Shown: positions 1 to 9,328 of the stretch, piece by piece
How positions within the stretch are numbered: the first letter of the stretch is position 1
Layout: each line of letters opens with the position of its first letter
Source: Paludibacteraceae bacterium
GTDB lineage: Bacteria; Bacteroidota; Bacteroidia; Bacteroidales; Paludibacteraceae
Direction of reading: 5' to 3'
Assembly: GCA_017547145.1 (NCBI GenBank)
Contig: JAFYQJ010000011.1
Span: 124,001 to 188,000 of the forward strand
Length of the DNA: 64,000 nt
Notes under the pieces: generated by a model
Databases searched by the model: none
The model's input: only the letters and a program-made list of their open reading frames with translations
What the model was told of the DNA's origin: nothing
Made by a program: the position numbers and the translations under genes

Positions 1-1093
1 AACTCCACTCACCATTTTCGTATTTATCAACATAGCCTACACGACCATAATCTTGCCAACGAGCACCAGATAAAACATACAAACAGCCGTCTACAACTTG
101 CATTTCATAATTAAAATTCGCAAATGGTCCATTAGGTTTATACGAAGATGTCCTTTTAGTCGTAAAATTATACTCACGCAAATCCGATGTTGTTGCCAAC
201 CAATAAGAATTTTTTTCTTTATCAAAAAGCATATCGTTTATACGAAAAGTACCTATCTCTTCTACAGCAAAAGAAGCATCTATTTTTTTTAACTTATTAT
301 GGCTAGACAACACCAAAAGAGAATTATTTGATATTCGAATTTTTCCTATGCGACCTAATGACTTACGAGGTTGCCAAACATTATTTGAATAACAATAAAG
401 CGTACTATCACTTTTTAGTAACCACACAGAATCAGCAAAAACAAAAACCGATTTTTTTTCTCCAGCACCAACTGCAACATCTTCTTTCCAGTTTTCATAA
501 TTGACTAATAACGAATTGGCATCAGCCTTGTATAAATTATCTTTGGTTATAGCAAAAAAGCTCCCATTCCAATAGCAACAAGAATTAACCGCGACAGCAC
601 TTCCTCCCGTACTAATATAATATGTTTCTGAAATTTCTTTTCGTTTCAAATCCAAAACCACAATACCAAAATCTGTACAAAGAAACGCATCATTATCTTT
701 AAAATAAATATAATTTACTTTTTTGCTATACGGCAAACTTTTCTTGCTAATGTCAGGTATATTTTCAATAGTACCATCGTCATAAAGTAAATCTATATTT
801 GCATTTTCATACAATATAATTAATGCTCTAATTTTTTCAGAATAAGCTATATAAGAGATTTTTATATCGTTCAATCCTGATATTTTACTATAAAAATCTA
901 AACTTTGATATTCTTTATTAACAGAAAAGAGTACACCCTTACTCAACGCATAAACATTTTCGGACGACGAAGCTATACAATCTACTTGCCCATACGAAAA
1001 ATGAGTTTTCCATTGTTCCATTGCAAGCTGAGCAGAAATATTACTTACTAACAATAGTAAAATTATAAATCCTATTAGTCGTTTATTTCTCAT
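1..1093 (-). CDS. porZ: PorZ-like type IX secretion system component (N-terminal part, runs off the window)
   Basis: The frame is open from an ATG at 1091-1093 to the window edge, giving the first 364 residues. A signal peptide (hydrophobic run, then SNISAQ) is followed by repeated short beta-strand segments such as WKTHFSYGQVDCIA, IRALIILYENANIDLL and NDAFLCTDFGIVVLDL. These match my memory of the beta-propeller half of PorZ, a surface protein of the Bacteroidota type IX secretion system that helps the attachment complex join A-LPS to cargo proteins. The C-terminal half, where the sorting domain would lie, is outside the window. The start overlaps the end of rdgB by 11 bases, so the two are probably cotranscribed. 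The family call rests on recalled similarity; a generic two-component-regulator propeller protein is the alternative. Confidence 0.7.
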   Translation of the reverse strand, partial: MRNKRLIGFIILLLLVSNISAQLAMEQWKTHFSYGQVDCIASSSENVYALSKGVLFSVNKEYQSLDFYSKISGLNDIKISYIAYSEKIRALIILYENANIDLLYDDGTIENIPDISKKSLPYSKKVNYIYFKDNDAFLCTDFGIVVLDLKRKEISETYYISTGGSAVAVNSCCYWNGSFFAITKDNLYKADANSLLVNYENWKEDVAVGAGEKKSVFVFADSVWLLKSDSTLYCYSNNVWQPRKSLGRIGKIRISNNSLLVLSSHNKLKKIDASFAVEEIGTFRINDMLFDKEKNSYWLATTSDLREYNFTTKRTSSYKPNGPFANFNYEMQVVDGCLYVLSGARWQDYGRVGYVDKYENGEWS

Positions 1094-1670
1094 TTTTACT
1101 CATTAAATATGCAACCAACTTTTTAGAAGCTATTGCTCGATGGCTGATGGTATTTTTTACTTCGGCAGGCAATTCAGCAAACGTTTTATCATAACCCTCT
1201 GGTATAAATACAGAATCATAACCAAAACCTCCTGTACCAAATCGCTCATTTGCTATACGACCTTTTATTATTCCCTCAAATAAAAATAATTCATTGTTTT
1301 CTATCAAAGCTATCACCGTGCGAAACTGTGCCAAACGATTTGATTCACCCTCCATAGCCAACAAAAGTTTATCTATATTCTTTTCAGAATTACAATCTTC
1401 TCCCGCATAACGTGCCGAAAAAACACCCGGAGCTCCTTGCAAGCATTCTACTTCTAAACCTGTATCGTCAGCAAAACAATTACAATGATACTTGTCCTCA
1501 ATATAACGTGCTTTTATTTCTGCATTTGCTTGAAGCGTATTTCCTGTTTCAGGAATTTCATCAAAACAATTCACTTCAGCCAATGAACGAATAATAAAAT
1601 CGCCATCTAATATTGCACGTATTTCCTGCAATTTATGAATATTGTTTGTCGCAAAAATTAACTCTTTCAT
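1083..1670 (-). CDS. rdgB: XTP/dITP diphosphatase (RdgB/HAM1 family)
   Basis: This enzyme hydrolyses non-canonical purine nucleoside triphosphates (dITP, XTP) to monophosphates and keeps them out of DNA. The start chosen is the ATG giving MKELIFATNNIHKLQEI, because the S/T-x-N-x-x-K substrate-binding motif normally lies about ten residues in; an upstream ATG would add eight atypical residues. Family landmarks seen are FADDTGLEVECL (metal and base site), GAPGVFSARYAG and the C-terminal GFGYDSVF and SHRAIA motifs. At 195 residues it has the usual length. It overlaps the porZ start, suggesting one minus-strand transcript. Confidence 0.95.
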   Translation of the reverse strand: MKELIFATNNIHKLQEIRAILDGDFIIRSLAEVNCFDEIPETGNTLQANAEIKARYIEDKYHCNCFADDTGLEVECLQGAPGVFSARYAGEDCNSEKNIDKLLLAMEGESNRLAQFRTVIALIENNELFLFEGIIKGRIANERFGTGGFGYDSVFIPEGYDKTFAELPAEVKNTISHRAIASKKLVAYLMSKNEK

Positions 1671-1820
1671 AATGAACATTTTCAAATATGACAAAAATAA
1701 TAAAAAATGAGATTACACGCGATACAATATCATTCCATACTAATCGTTTTAGTTTTTAAGTATATTTGCAGTAAAGAAGAGGTGTATAAATTGATAGGAC
1801 GCCTATTTGTGGAAGTTGAT

Positions 1821-3362
1821 TTATAGTTCCTCCATGTTAATATACTCCTTTTCTCGATTATATTCGCTACGAAGCAATTGATAAATATAATCCACCTCTT
1901 GGGTAGTTGGATTTGTGCTGAAGGCGTTAATCGCATCGTTAATTTTATTTTTTAGATTAGTGGAAACAGTAGAATTTTCTACTAAATTTCTAAAGTAATT
2001 TTGTAGAAATAGTTTTCTGTCTACATCATTTTTGACTGAATAAGCACCGCCTGTGATATATTCTAAATCATAGGCAACATAGATGTTGTCAAAACCATCA
2101 AAATTGTGAGTGCCTTCTCCCATTGGGAAGCTTGTTGTTACTGGATTTGGTCGAGTTCCCCAACTTGTCAAAGTTTCTTCGTAGATGAAACCTATCCTGT
2201 TGTCAGCTTGTAATTCTATTGAACTATAAGCAGAAACGGTGTTGCTAACTTGAAAAAATCCGTTCCAGTCGTTCGAAAAGTTTGATACCGAATTCATATC
2301 GGTAAAATCTGTCAATTCTTTATAGTAAATACCTACGTTAGTACGTGTACTTCCTGTAGGTAACGATTGTAATGCCAAATACATCTCCTTTTGGTCCGAA
2401 TTGCGTTTGACGGGAACAATCAAAATTTCGCCATTTGTTGCATTGTTGCCAGGAGTCAGACCAGAGCCAGCAAATGTACATTTGACTGAAGTTTCCCATT
2501 CTCCAATTCCTTCGAGCGTATTGGTATAAGTGTAAATGTTATATAGACGTCCTCCTCCTACTCGGCTCGAAATAATAACTCGTCCGTCGGGCATTTCTTC
2601 ACACTTTGGTTCGTCGCCACCAGGAACAGGGAGAGTAAACGTACCTCCGAGAGCATGCCAAGTTGCACCAAAATCGTCAGTATAAATTACTCTGTTTCCA
2701 TTAGGACGAGCTGCCAATGCTGCATATATGCGATAATATTTTCCTTTTTTTACAATGCGACTTTGGAAAACTTTTCCTCCTCCAACGAAGGCTGATTCCA
2801 TAGGATAGCCGCTATCGAAAAGGCTATAAACTTGTTCCGTAATGTTTTGAGGAGTTTCCCATGTTGCACCATTGTCTCTACTGCGAATAATAGCAACAAG
2901 ATTTGGGTTCTGACGAGTAGTGTTTGCACTTGGATAATAAGTACATCCAGCTACTGCAAGAATCATTACTTCATTGCTTGTGCGGTCAGCAACAATGGCA
3001 GGGTCGCCAAATGCTGTTTCAAAATAATTTTCCGTAGCGGAAGTAATTCCGTTGCCAACTGCAACTTCCTTAATGTCGCTCCAAGTCTCACCATTGTTAT
3101 CGCTTGTACGGCACACAATGTCCACTTGACCGAAGCCGGGGTCAGTGCCACAAACCAAACGAGCGGCAGAGACAATCAAACGTCCATTGCTAGCTTTTGT
3201 AATTCCAGGAATACGATATGGAGGAATAACTCCATCACCATTACTTGTGTTGAACAAATCTATTTTGATTGGTTGTAATGCAGAATCCTTTTTGATGCAA
3301 AATATTGGAATCAGTGTTGCGATGAGTAAAAAAACTATAAGTAAAGGAACGATTTTTTTCAT
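1821..3362 (-). CDS. Exo-alpha-sialidase (GH33 family), exported
   Basis: This enzyme releases terminal sialic acid from glycoconjugates. The N-terminus is a hydrophobic export signal; the Cys near residue 22 sits in a poor lipobox (IPIFC), so lipidation is doubtful. Residues 49-52 form the YRIP motif with the substrate-binding arginine. Three Asp-boxes follow: SDNNGETW (87-94), SRDNGATW (161-168) and TDDFGATW (228-235). The segment around EEMPDGRVIISSR holds candidate catalytic Glu and second Arg residues. After the propeller, residues from about 440 form a helical tail of unknown role. No type IX sorting domain is visible. No NanA, NanE or transporter genes lie nearby, so sialic acid use must be encoded elsewhere or the enzyme serves to unmask glycans. 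Confidence 0.9.
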   Translation of the reverse strand: MKKIVPLLIVFLLIATLIPIFCIKKDSALQPIKIDLFNTSNGDGVIPPYRIPGITKASNGRLIVSAARLVCGTDPGFGQVDIVCRTSDNNGETWSDIKEVAVGNGITSATENYFETAFGDPAIVADRTSNEVMILAVAGCTYYPSANTTRQNPNLVAIIRSRDNGATWETPQNITEQVYSLFDSGYPMESAFVGGGKVFQSRIVKKGKYYRIYAALAARPNGNRVIYTDDFGATWHALGGTFTLPVPGGDEPKCEEMPDGRVIISSRVGGGRLYNIYTYTNTLEGIGEWETSVKCTFAGSGLTPGNNATNGEILIVPVKRNSDQKEMYLALQSLPTGSTRTNVGIYYKELTDFTDMNSVSNFSNDWNGFFQVSNTVSAYSSIELQADNRIGFIYEETLTSWGTRPNPVTTSFPMGEGTHNFDGFDNIYVAYDLEYITGGAYSVKNDVDRKLFLQNYFRNLVENSTVSTNLKNKINDAINAFSTNPTTQEVDYIYQLLRSEYNREKEYINMEEL

Positions 3363-3438
3363 AGTTAGAAATGGTATTTTCTTTAAAACAATAAAAATCC
3401 TCGATAGATTTTTCTGCTTATCAAGGATTCTTTTTTTG

Positions 3439-3513
3439 TCGGGATGACTGGATTCGAACCAGCGACCACACGCCCCCCAGACGCGTACTCTAACCGGGCT
3501 GAGCTACATCCCG
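3439..3513 (-). tRNA. tRNA-Pro (anticodon GGG)
   Basis: The minus strand folds as a standard cloverleaf of 75 nt. The acceptor stem pairs CGGGATG with CATCCCG, the D arm is GCTC/GAGT, the anticodon stem is CGCGT/GCGTG around loop CTGGGGG, and the T arm is GCTGG-TTCGAAT-CCAGT. Anticodon positions 34-36 read GGG. The discriminator base is A and CCA is not encoded. It lies alone between the sialidase and cls genes. Confidence 0.95.
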
Positions 3514-3568
3514 TCTTTTTGCAAAAGTAATACTTATTCCGGAGATTTACCAAGAGACTACTAATATT

Positions 3569-5011
3569 TTATAATAAAGGGCTGAATAATCGAGCAAAAG
3601 AATCTTTTAATCGCTCCTTCTTTTTCCTACGAATCCAACCATTAAGTGTAATTTCACAACATTGCTCTAAATCTTTTTCAAATGCTTTTCGTAATGTTAT
3701 AGCAGTTGTTTTATCATAAATAAATGCATTTAACTCAAAGTTTTGCTCGTAGCTTCTAAAATCCATGTTCGACGTTCCCACTGTAGAAACTAAATCGTCT
3801 GAAACAATAGCCTTGCTATGCAGAAAAGCTTTTTTATAGAAAAAGACACGAACACCTGCTTCTAATACTTGACGTAAATAGGATTTTGTGGCCATTTGAG
3901 CAAGAGGCGTATCCGATTTTTCGGGCAACATCAATCGGACTTCTACTCCACAAAGACTCGCTATTTGCAAAGCAGACAAAATACTTTCTGTTGGCAAAAA
4001 ATAGGGCGTATGAATGTAAATATATTTTTGAGCAGAAGTAATCAAAGAAATAATTCCTTGCATTACATTTTCAAAATCGGTATCTGGACCCGAACAAACT
4101 ACTTGTACCAAATTTTGCAAATCAGTAAAAACTTTAGGTTTTGGATAGTATTTTGCATCAGTAATAAGTTTTTGCGAAACAAAATACCAGTCGATAAGAA
4201 ACGAATTTTGTAAACCATGAACAGCAGCTCCTTCTAAACGAACTTGCGTATCACGCCACAAGCCAAGCCTATTTCCCTTAATATATCTATCCGCCACATT
4301 TATTCCACCCGTATAACCGATTTTCCCATCTACAACAATTAATTTTCGGTGATTACGATAATTTACTTTGCTAAAACCTATGTAAGTTGCTGGCAAAAAG
4401 GCATGAGCAAAAACTCCTGCATCTTTTAATGGTTGCAAAAAACTTTTCTTCAAACCAAAGCTTCCTAAATGATCATAAATTAATCGTACACGGATACCTT
4501 CTTTCGATTTTTTTATCAACAAATCGCGAAAACGATAGCCAATTTCATCAGGTTCAATTATATAAAATTCTACATGAATATGTTCCATGGCCGATTCAAT
4601 ATCTGCAAAAATAGCTTCGAATGTTTCTCGACCAGAAGTAAAAATATCTATCTTATTCTGCCCATAAATAGGAGCCTCGGCATTTTTCTCTAACAAGTTA
4701 ATTGTTCGTTTAACTCCTATCGGCAAATCATTTTTTTCTTGTTCACGATTACGATAAAAATCTGTTTCTAAATGTAAATTTAATCGATGTAAACTCTTTT
4801 TTGAAATAATTTTTCTTCTTCGATAATCTTGACCAACAAAAGCATAAAAAATTACCCCAACTACAGGCAAAAAGATTAATACCAAGACCCATACCAATGA
4901 CTTTGCAGGATTCCTGTTCTCCAACAAAATAACCACAATTATCGAAAGGATAATGTAAGCATAAAGTATCCAAAAAATGTATGTTGGTAGATTTAAGAAA
5001 AATTCACGCAT
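3569..5011 (-). CDS. cls: Cardiolipin synthase (phospholipase D superfamily)
   Basis: This enzyme joins two phosphatidylglycerol molecules to make cardiolipin in the inner membrane. The N-terminus has two membrane segments (about residues 10-30 and 38-60), followed by two phospholipase D motifs, HRKLIVVDGKIGYTGG and HSKAIVSDDLVSTVGTSN, each of the HxK(x)4D form. The length of 480 residues is typical. It ends with RLFSPLL, the usual bacterial cls tail. The start overlaps the end of ribD by eight bases, so the two are translationally close though functionally unrelated. Confidence 0.93.
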   Translation of the reverse strand: MREFFLNLPTYIFWILYAYIILSIIVVILLENRNPAKSLVWVLVLIFLPVVGVIFYAFVGQDYRRRKIISKKSLHRLNLHLETDFYRNREQEKNDLPIGVKRTINLLEKNAEAPIYGQNKIDIFTSGRETFEAIFADIESAMEHIHVEFYIIEPDEIGYRFRDLLIKKSKEGIRVRLIYDHLGSFGLKKSFLQPLKDAGVFAHAFLPATYIGFSKVNYRNHRKLIVVDGKIGYTGGINVADRYIKGNRLGLWRDTQVRLEGAAVHGLQNSFLIDWYFVSQKLITDAKYYPKPKVFTDLQNLVQVVCSGPDTDFENVMQGIISLITSAQKYIYIHTPYFLPTESILSALQIASLCGVEVRLMLPEKSDTPLAQMATKSYLRQVLEAGVRVFFYKKAFLHSKAIVSDDLVSTVGTSNMDFRSYEQNFELNAFIYDKTTAITLRKAFEKDLEQCCEITLNGWIRRKKKERLKDSFARLFSPLL

Positions 5012-6047
5012 TCTTCTTTCGGTAAAAAATTATCGAATTATTATCAAAGTGCTCTATTATCTCTTCAGTGAAAACAAAATCCAACATTGGAGCACGAATA
5101 CCATCACCTAGCTTTATAGGCGAAACCTCTACTCGTAGCTCATCACAAAGCCCCTCATACAAAAAGCTATCGAGCAAAGTAGCACCACCTTCTACTATTA
5201 GCGACATTATTTTATTCTCATAGCAATATTGCATTATTTGATTAAGTATGTTTTTCGAAAAATCCAATCTTTGAAATTCGATATTTTTTGTGGATGGTAA
5301 TGGTTTTTCTGTAAAAATCACTGTTCGACAACTACCATCATACAAATGATGTGTGAATGGAATTCGCAAATTCCGATCGAGTACCAAACGAATAGGATTT
5401 TTTCCATCTACCAAACGACAGGTCAAAGAAGGATTATCTTCTATTGCTGTATTTGTTCCGACCAAAATAGCATCTTCATTGTGTCGCATCTGATGAACTA
5501 AAGACAATGTTTTTTGTGTAGAAAAAATAATGCGTTCTCCCTGTCTTCCCATAAATCCATCCGTAGATTGAGCCCATTTCAAAAAAATGTATGGTCGCTT
5601 TTTTTTATAAAAAGTAAAAAAACGTTTATTCAATTCATCACATTCCTTTCCGCAAACATTCGTTTCAACAAATACACCCGCCTCTCGTAATCGTTTTATT
5701 CCTCTTCCCGAAACTTCTGGAAAAGGGTCTAAACTACCTACTATAACATGTGGAATTTTTTTTTCGATAATTAAATCGGCACAAGGAGGAGTTTTCCCAT
5801 AATGCGAACAAGGTTCGAGATTGACAAACAATGTTGCCTGCTGCAAAAGATGTAAATCTTCCTTTTTTACCGATGCGATGGCATTAACCTCAGCATGAGG
5901 CTCTCCACAACAGCGATGATACCCCTCACCTATAATTCTTCCTTCGGCTACAATAACAGCACCTACCATCGGATTTGGCGAAGTATCTCCTATTGCCTTT
6001 TGAGCAAGCTCAATACAGCGATTCATATAATAAACCTTGTCAAGCAT
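5004..6047 (-). CDS. ribD: Bifunctional riboflavin biosynthesis deaminase/reductase
   Basis: RibD deaminates 2,5-diamino-6-ribosylamino-pyrimidinone phosphate and then reduces the ribosyl chain. The N-terminal deaminase domain shows HAEVNAI and PCSHYGKTPPC zinc ligands; the C-terminal reductase begins around RPYIFLKWAQSTDGFMG and ends with IVEGGATLL. I chose the ATG giving MLDKVYYMNRCIELAQ, matching family starts. ATGs 18 and 48 bases upstream also exist, but the furthest overlaps the T-run of the terminator behind the M16 gene. ribF lies about 39 kb away and no FMN riboswitch is apparent here. Confidence 0.93.
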   Translation of the reverse strand: MLDKVYYMNRCIELAQKAIGDTSPNPMVGAVIVAEGRIIGEGYHRCCGEPHAEVNAIASVKKEDLHLLQQATLFVNLEPCSHYGKTPPCADLIIEKKIPHVIVGSLDPFPEVSGRGIKRLREAGVFVETNVCGKECDELNKRFFTFYKKKRPYIFLKWAQSTDGFMGRQGERIIFSTQKTLSLVHQMRHNEDAILVGTNTAIEDNPSLTCRLVDGKNPIRLVLDRNLRIPFTHHLYDGSCRTVIFTEKPLPSTKNIEFQRLDFSKNILNQIMQYCYENKIMSLIVEGGATLLDSFLYEGLCDELRVEVSPIKLGDGIRAPMLDFVFTEEIIEHFDNNSIIFYRKKNA

Positions 6048-6092
6048 ACCTACAAAAATATTCATTTTACAACATTGTTTCAAATTCATTAA

Positions 6093-6124
6093 CAAAAAAA
6101 AGCGTTTCCTAATATAGAAAACGC
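6093..6124 (-). terminator. Intrinsic terminator after the M16 peptidase gene
   Basis: Read on the minus strand, GGCGTTTT pairs with AAACGC across an 11-base loop and is followed by a run of eight T. It lies just beyond the stop of the M16 gene and before ribD. Confidence 0.75.
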
Positions 6125-6147
6125 CTTCTTATTCTAAAAAATCAACC

Positions 6148-8952
6148 TTACGGAAGCATAACAACTTCTACAACATTACCTTGCGAAACAAGAGCTTTTA
6201 ATGTTTTTTGAATTGATTTTGCATTAACACTTTCAAGTGCCTTTTTGTATTCTTTTACATAATCTACACCATCAAGATAATAACGATCAAGAATAGTTTC
6301 CCACCAATCGTTGTCTTCCATATCTTCGGCAAGCGTATTCAAACGGTCTTCTTTTGACTTTTGGAGATCGTCAGCTCGTGGTCCGTTTTCAACAATCTCC
6401 ATCACTTCTTTGTGAATAATACTCATTAGCTTTTGTTGTTTTTCTGGATCGGTATCAAATTGCATAAGAAGAACAGCTTGTTCTATTGGTTCATCTGTTA
6501 TGTAACCTGCACATCCAACACCATACGAACCACCTTCTTTTTCGCGAATGCTTTCAAGGTAACGTGTGCCCAATATATCACCAATAATTTTCATATTAAG
6601 ATTATTAGCAAGTGTAGCTTTCATTTTACCCGAATAACCAATATGATTAGAAGCTGTTTTTGTTTCCATTTCTTTATTGAAATAGTTGTTTACTTTACCT
6701 TTTGGATAACGAATGCCATGATCGGTGTATTTTTCACGAGATTTAGAAGTTTTAAGACCTCCAAGCCATGTGCAGATTATTTGGCGTGTTTTTTCATCAT
6801 TAGGATTGATGTTTCCAACAAATGTTACAAAGAAATCAGCAGGATTTGCAAAACGTTCTTTATAGATTTCTATTGCACGTAGTTGATCTACTTTTTTAAG
6901 AAAATCTACATCCATAATAAGCGTACGTGGATGATGCGAAGAAAGTGTTTTTCTTATGCTATCAGAGAATGCTGTTTTTGGATTTTTATCGCGAGACGCC
7001 AACGAAGTTTCGAGCATTGCTATAAGCGATTTGAACGCTTCATCGTCTTGGCGTGGAGCTGTAAAATAAAGGTATGCAAGTTGCATCATCGTTTCAAAAT
7101 CTTTCACAGTTGATGTACCCGACATATTTTCTTCATAGTTGTCTATATTCGGAGCAAGCGAAACTTTTTTTCCTGTCAATGCTTTTTGCAAATCAAGGTA
7201 CGAAAATTCACCAATTCCATTATAAGCAACAACAGCAGTAGCAACATTTGCCGATGGCAAATCGTCGATAGCTACCTTACTAAGACCTCCTTCCGATTGC
7301 ATTTCCATTGATATTTGGTCTTTTTTGAATTCTGTAGGCTTAATTGCAATTTTAATTCCATTCGACAAAGTCCACTCGGTAGTTCCTAGTTTTTTATTGT
7401 ATTTCTCTTTTACTATTGTACCTGGTGCAGGAGCATTTTCTACCAACGGACGATCAAACGACTCTTCTACAGGAGCTTCTATATCTAATGTTTTTACTTT
7501 GTTAAAAATAGTAAGTACCTCTTCTTCTGTAGGAACACTTACTACGTCGCTATTCTCTTTACCAAGATAACTGATAATAACATTTTTGTCTGTAATGTAA
7601 GATTGCACCAACTGATTAACAAGAGCTACAGGAAGTTGAGGGAAAACCGATTTCGTATATTCATATTCGAACTCAATACCAGGAATAGGCTGACCATCAA
7701 GATAGTGGCGATAATATTGGTTCGCATAGAATTGATTTTTACGAGTAGTGCGTTCGTTGTATGCACGCTCAAGATTTGAAAGATAGTCAGTTTTTGCACG
7801 TTCAAGTTCCGACACTGTAAAACCATAACGTTTTATTTTTTCTACTTGTGTAAACATATCTTCCAACGAGGCTTTTTCTTTACCATCTTTTGGAATAACA
7901 ATAAATTCGAAAGCATCTGTTTCGCCCATATTATTGTCATAACGACCCATTGCTTGAACAAAATTAGCATTTGGGTTCATTGTAATTTCTTCGATACGAT
8001 ACGAAATCATTTGACGAATAAGACTATTGATAGCATAGATGAGCAAACCTTGTTCGCTAAGACGAACCTCACGAGGCATTGCTTCGTGGTTGAATTCAAT
8101 TGCCAATTGAGTAAATTGAGCTTCTTTGTCAGTATAGATTGCTACACGAGTTTCGTCGTTGCTAGGCAAGCTATAACGAGGGCGTTCGCCACGATTCGAA
8201 CGTGCTGGGATTGGAGAGAAAAGGTCAACGATTTTTTTCTCCATTTTGTCAACATCTATATCTCCAACTACCACAATACATTGCAAATCTGGTCCATACC
8301 ACAATTCATAATAATCGCGTAATGCTTGGTAAGTAAAATTATTAATAACAGCTGTATCGCCAATTACATCACGTTTAGCGTAGCGTGATCCCGGATATTT
8401 TAGTTTATTACCTTGGCTCCACATACGACGGTTTGCATTGTTACCCGTACGCCATTCTTCACGAATTACTCCACGTTCGTTATCAATTTCTTCTTCATTC
8501 AAAGAAATTGCACACGACCAATCATGCAACACAAGCAAAGCACTATCGAGAATCTCCTCACGTGTAGGTACATTAGAAAGACGATAAACGGTTTCATCAA
8601 GCGAAGTATAAGCATTTATATTTCCACCAAAATTAACCCCAACAGACTCAAAATAGTTGATAAGCAATTTTCCGGGGAAGTGTTTTGTTCCATTAAATGC
8701 CATATGTTCGAGGAAGTGAGCAAGACCATTTTGGTGGTCTTCTTCGAGAATAGCACCTACCGCCTGTGCGATATGAAATTCGCAACGCTCTTTTGGTTGC
8801 TCATTGTGGCTAATGTAGTAGGTAAGTCCATTGTCGAGCACACCATAACGGACATTTTTGTCCATTTGAAGTGGTTGTAGCGTTTGAGCTACCATAAAAT
8901 TAGCAGATGATAACAAAATTACTGCTACTAAAAATCTTAACTTAAGTCTCAT
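6148..8952 (-). CDS. M16 family zinc metallopeptidase, exported (PqqL-like)
   Basis: This is a 934-residue two-lobed insulinase-type protease. It has a signal peptide ending near ANFMVAQT and the inverted zinc motif HFLEH at about residues 80-84 (AHFLEHMAFNGTKHFPG), with the distal Glu expected in NNERGVIREEW. The second half repeats the M16 fold without a zinc motif, as in full-length family members. These periplasmic proteases degrade peptides; the exact substrate here is unknown. A hairpin terminator follows, and it is transcribed alone from the gap shared with the rubredoxin gene. Confidence 0.9.
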   Translation of the reverse strand: MRLKLRFLVAVILLSSANFMVAQTLQPLQMDKNVRYGVLDNGLTYYISHNEQPKERCEFHIAQAVGAILEEDHQNGLAHFLEHMAFNGTKHFPGKLLINYFESVGVNFGGNINAYTSLDETVYRLSNVPTREEILDSALLVLHDWSCAISLNEEEIDNERGVIREEWRTGNNANRRMWSQGNKLKYPGSRYAKRDVIGDTAVINNFTYQALRDYYELWYGPDLQCIVVVGDIDVDKMEKKIVDLFSPIPARSNRGERPRYSLPSNDETRVAIYTDKEAQFTQLAIEFNHEAMPREVRLSEQGLLIYAINSLIRQMISYRIEEITMNPNANFVQAMGRYDNNMGETDAFEFIVIPKDGKEKASLEDMFTQVEKIKRYGFTVSELERAKTDYLSNLERAYNERTTRKNQFYANQYYRHYLDGQPIPGIEFEYEYTKSVFPQLPVALVNQLVQSYITDKNVIISYLGKENSDVVSVPTEEEVLTIFNKVKTLDIEAPVEESFDRPLVENAPAPGTIVKEKYNKKLGTTEWTLSNGIKIAIKPTEFKKDQISMEMQSEGGLSKVAIDDLPSANVATAVVAYNGIGEFSYLDLQKALTGKKVSLAPNIDNYEENMSGTSTVKDFETMMQLAYLYFTAPRQDDEAFKSLIAMLETSLASRDKNPKTAFSDSIRKTLSSHHPRTLIMDVDFLKKVDQLRAIEIYKERFANPADFFVTFVGNINPNDEKTRQIICTWLGGLKTSKSREKYTDHGIRYPKGKVNNYFNKEMETKTASNHIGYSGKMKATLANNLNMKIIGDILGTRYLESIREKEGGSYGVGCAGYITDEPIEQAVLLMQFDTDPEKQQKLMSIIHKEVMEIVENGPRADDLQKSKEDRLNTLAEDMEDNDWWETILDRYYLDGVDYVKEYKKALESVNAKSIQKTLKALVSQGNVVEVVMLP

Positions 8953-9117
8953 AGTTTTTTATTTTTTTGATTTAAACGACTGCAAAAATAGGTATTTTTA
9001 ATTTTTAATTATTAATTTTTAATTTTTTTAAAAAAAATCATCTAAAATAGATGATATACAAATATTTAAAAATAAGTTAAAAAAAGATTTTTCAACAGAA
9101 AAATTAAACAAAATAAC

Positions 9118-9125
9118 TACATTTG
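9118..9125 (+). promoter_or_regulatory. Bacteroidota-type -7 element before the rubredoxin gene
   Basis: TACATTTG matches the TAnnTTTG -7 consensus of Bacteroidota sigma-ABfr promoters and lies 34 bases before the rubredoxin ATG. No clear TTTG -33 element is visible at the usual spacing, so the call rests on the -7 box and position. Confidence 0.5.
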
Positions 9126-9159
9126 GTGTTATTAATATAAACTTTAAAATCTTACTATT

Positions 9160-9324
9160 ATGAAAAAGTACATTTGCAATGTTTGTAGTTACATCTACGA
9201 TCCTGAAATTGGTGATACAGACAATGGTGTTGAAGCTGGAACAGCTTTCGAAGCTTTACCTACCGATTGGGTTTGCCCTTTGTGTGGTGTCGACGTAAGT
9301 CAATTTGACGAAGTAGATGAGTAA
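9160..9324 (+). CDS. Rubredoxin
   Basis: This is a 54-residue small iron protein that carries one electron, usually to peroxide- or superoxide-reducing enzymes in anaerobes. The sequence begins [19 protein letters not shown] and carries both Cys pairs that bind the single Fe: CNVC at residues 6-9 and CPLCG at 39-43. The conserved Tyr/Trp core (YIYDP, TDWVCP) is present. It is complete, has its own promoter-like element and is convergent with miaA, the stop codons being only four bases apart. A superoxide dismutase gene lies at the far end of the window. Confidence 0.95.
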   Translation: MKKYICNVCSYIYDPEIGDTDNGVEAGTAFEALPTDWVCPLCGVDVSQFDEVDE

Positions 9325-9328
9325 CAAT

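Noticed and set aside
1671-1820. TATATTTG at 1761-1768 as a promoter for a plus-strand gene
   Set aside because: Nothing on the plus strand downstream is a gene; a transcript would be antisense to the sialidase. A chance match in AT-rich DNA is more likely.
2832-3278. 148-residue plus-strand frame inside the sialidase gene
   Set aside because: It lies wholly opposite a gene with clear catalytic motifs, and its translation shows no known pattern.
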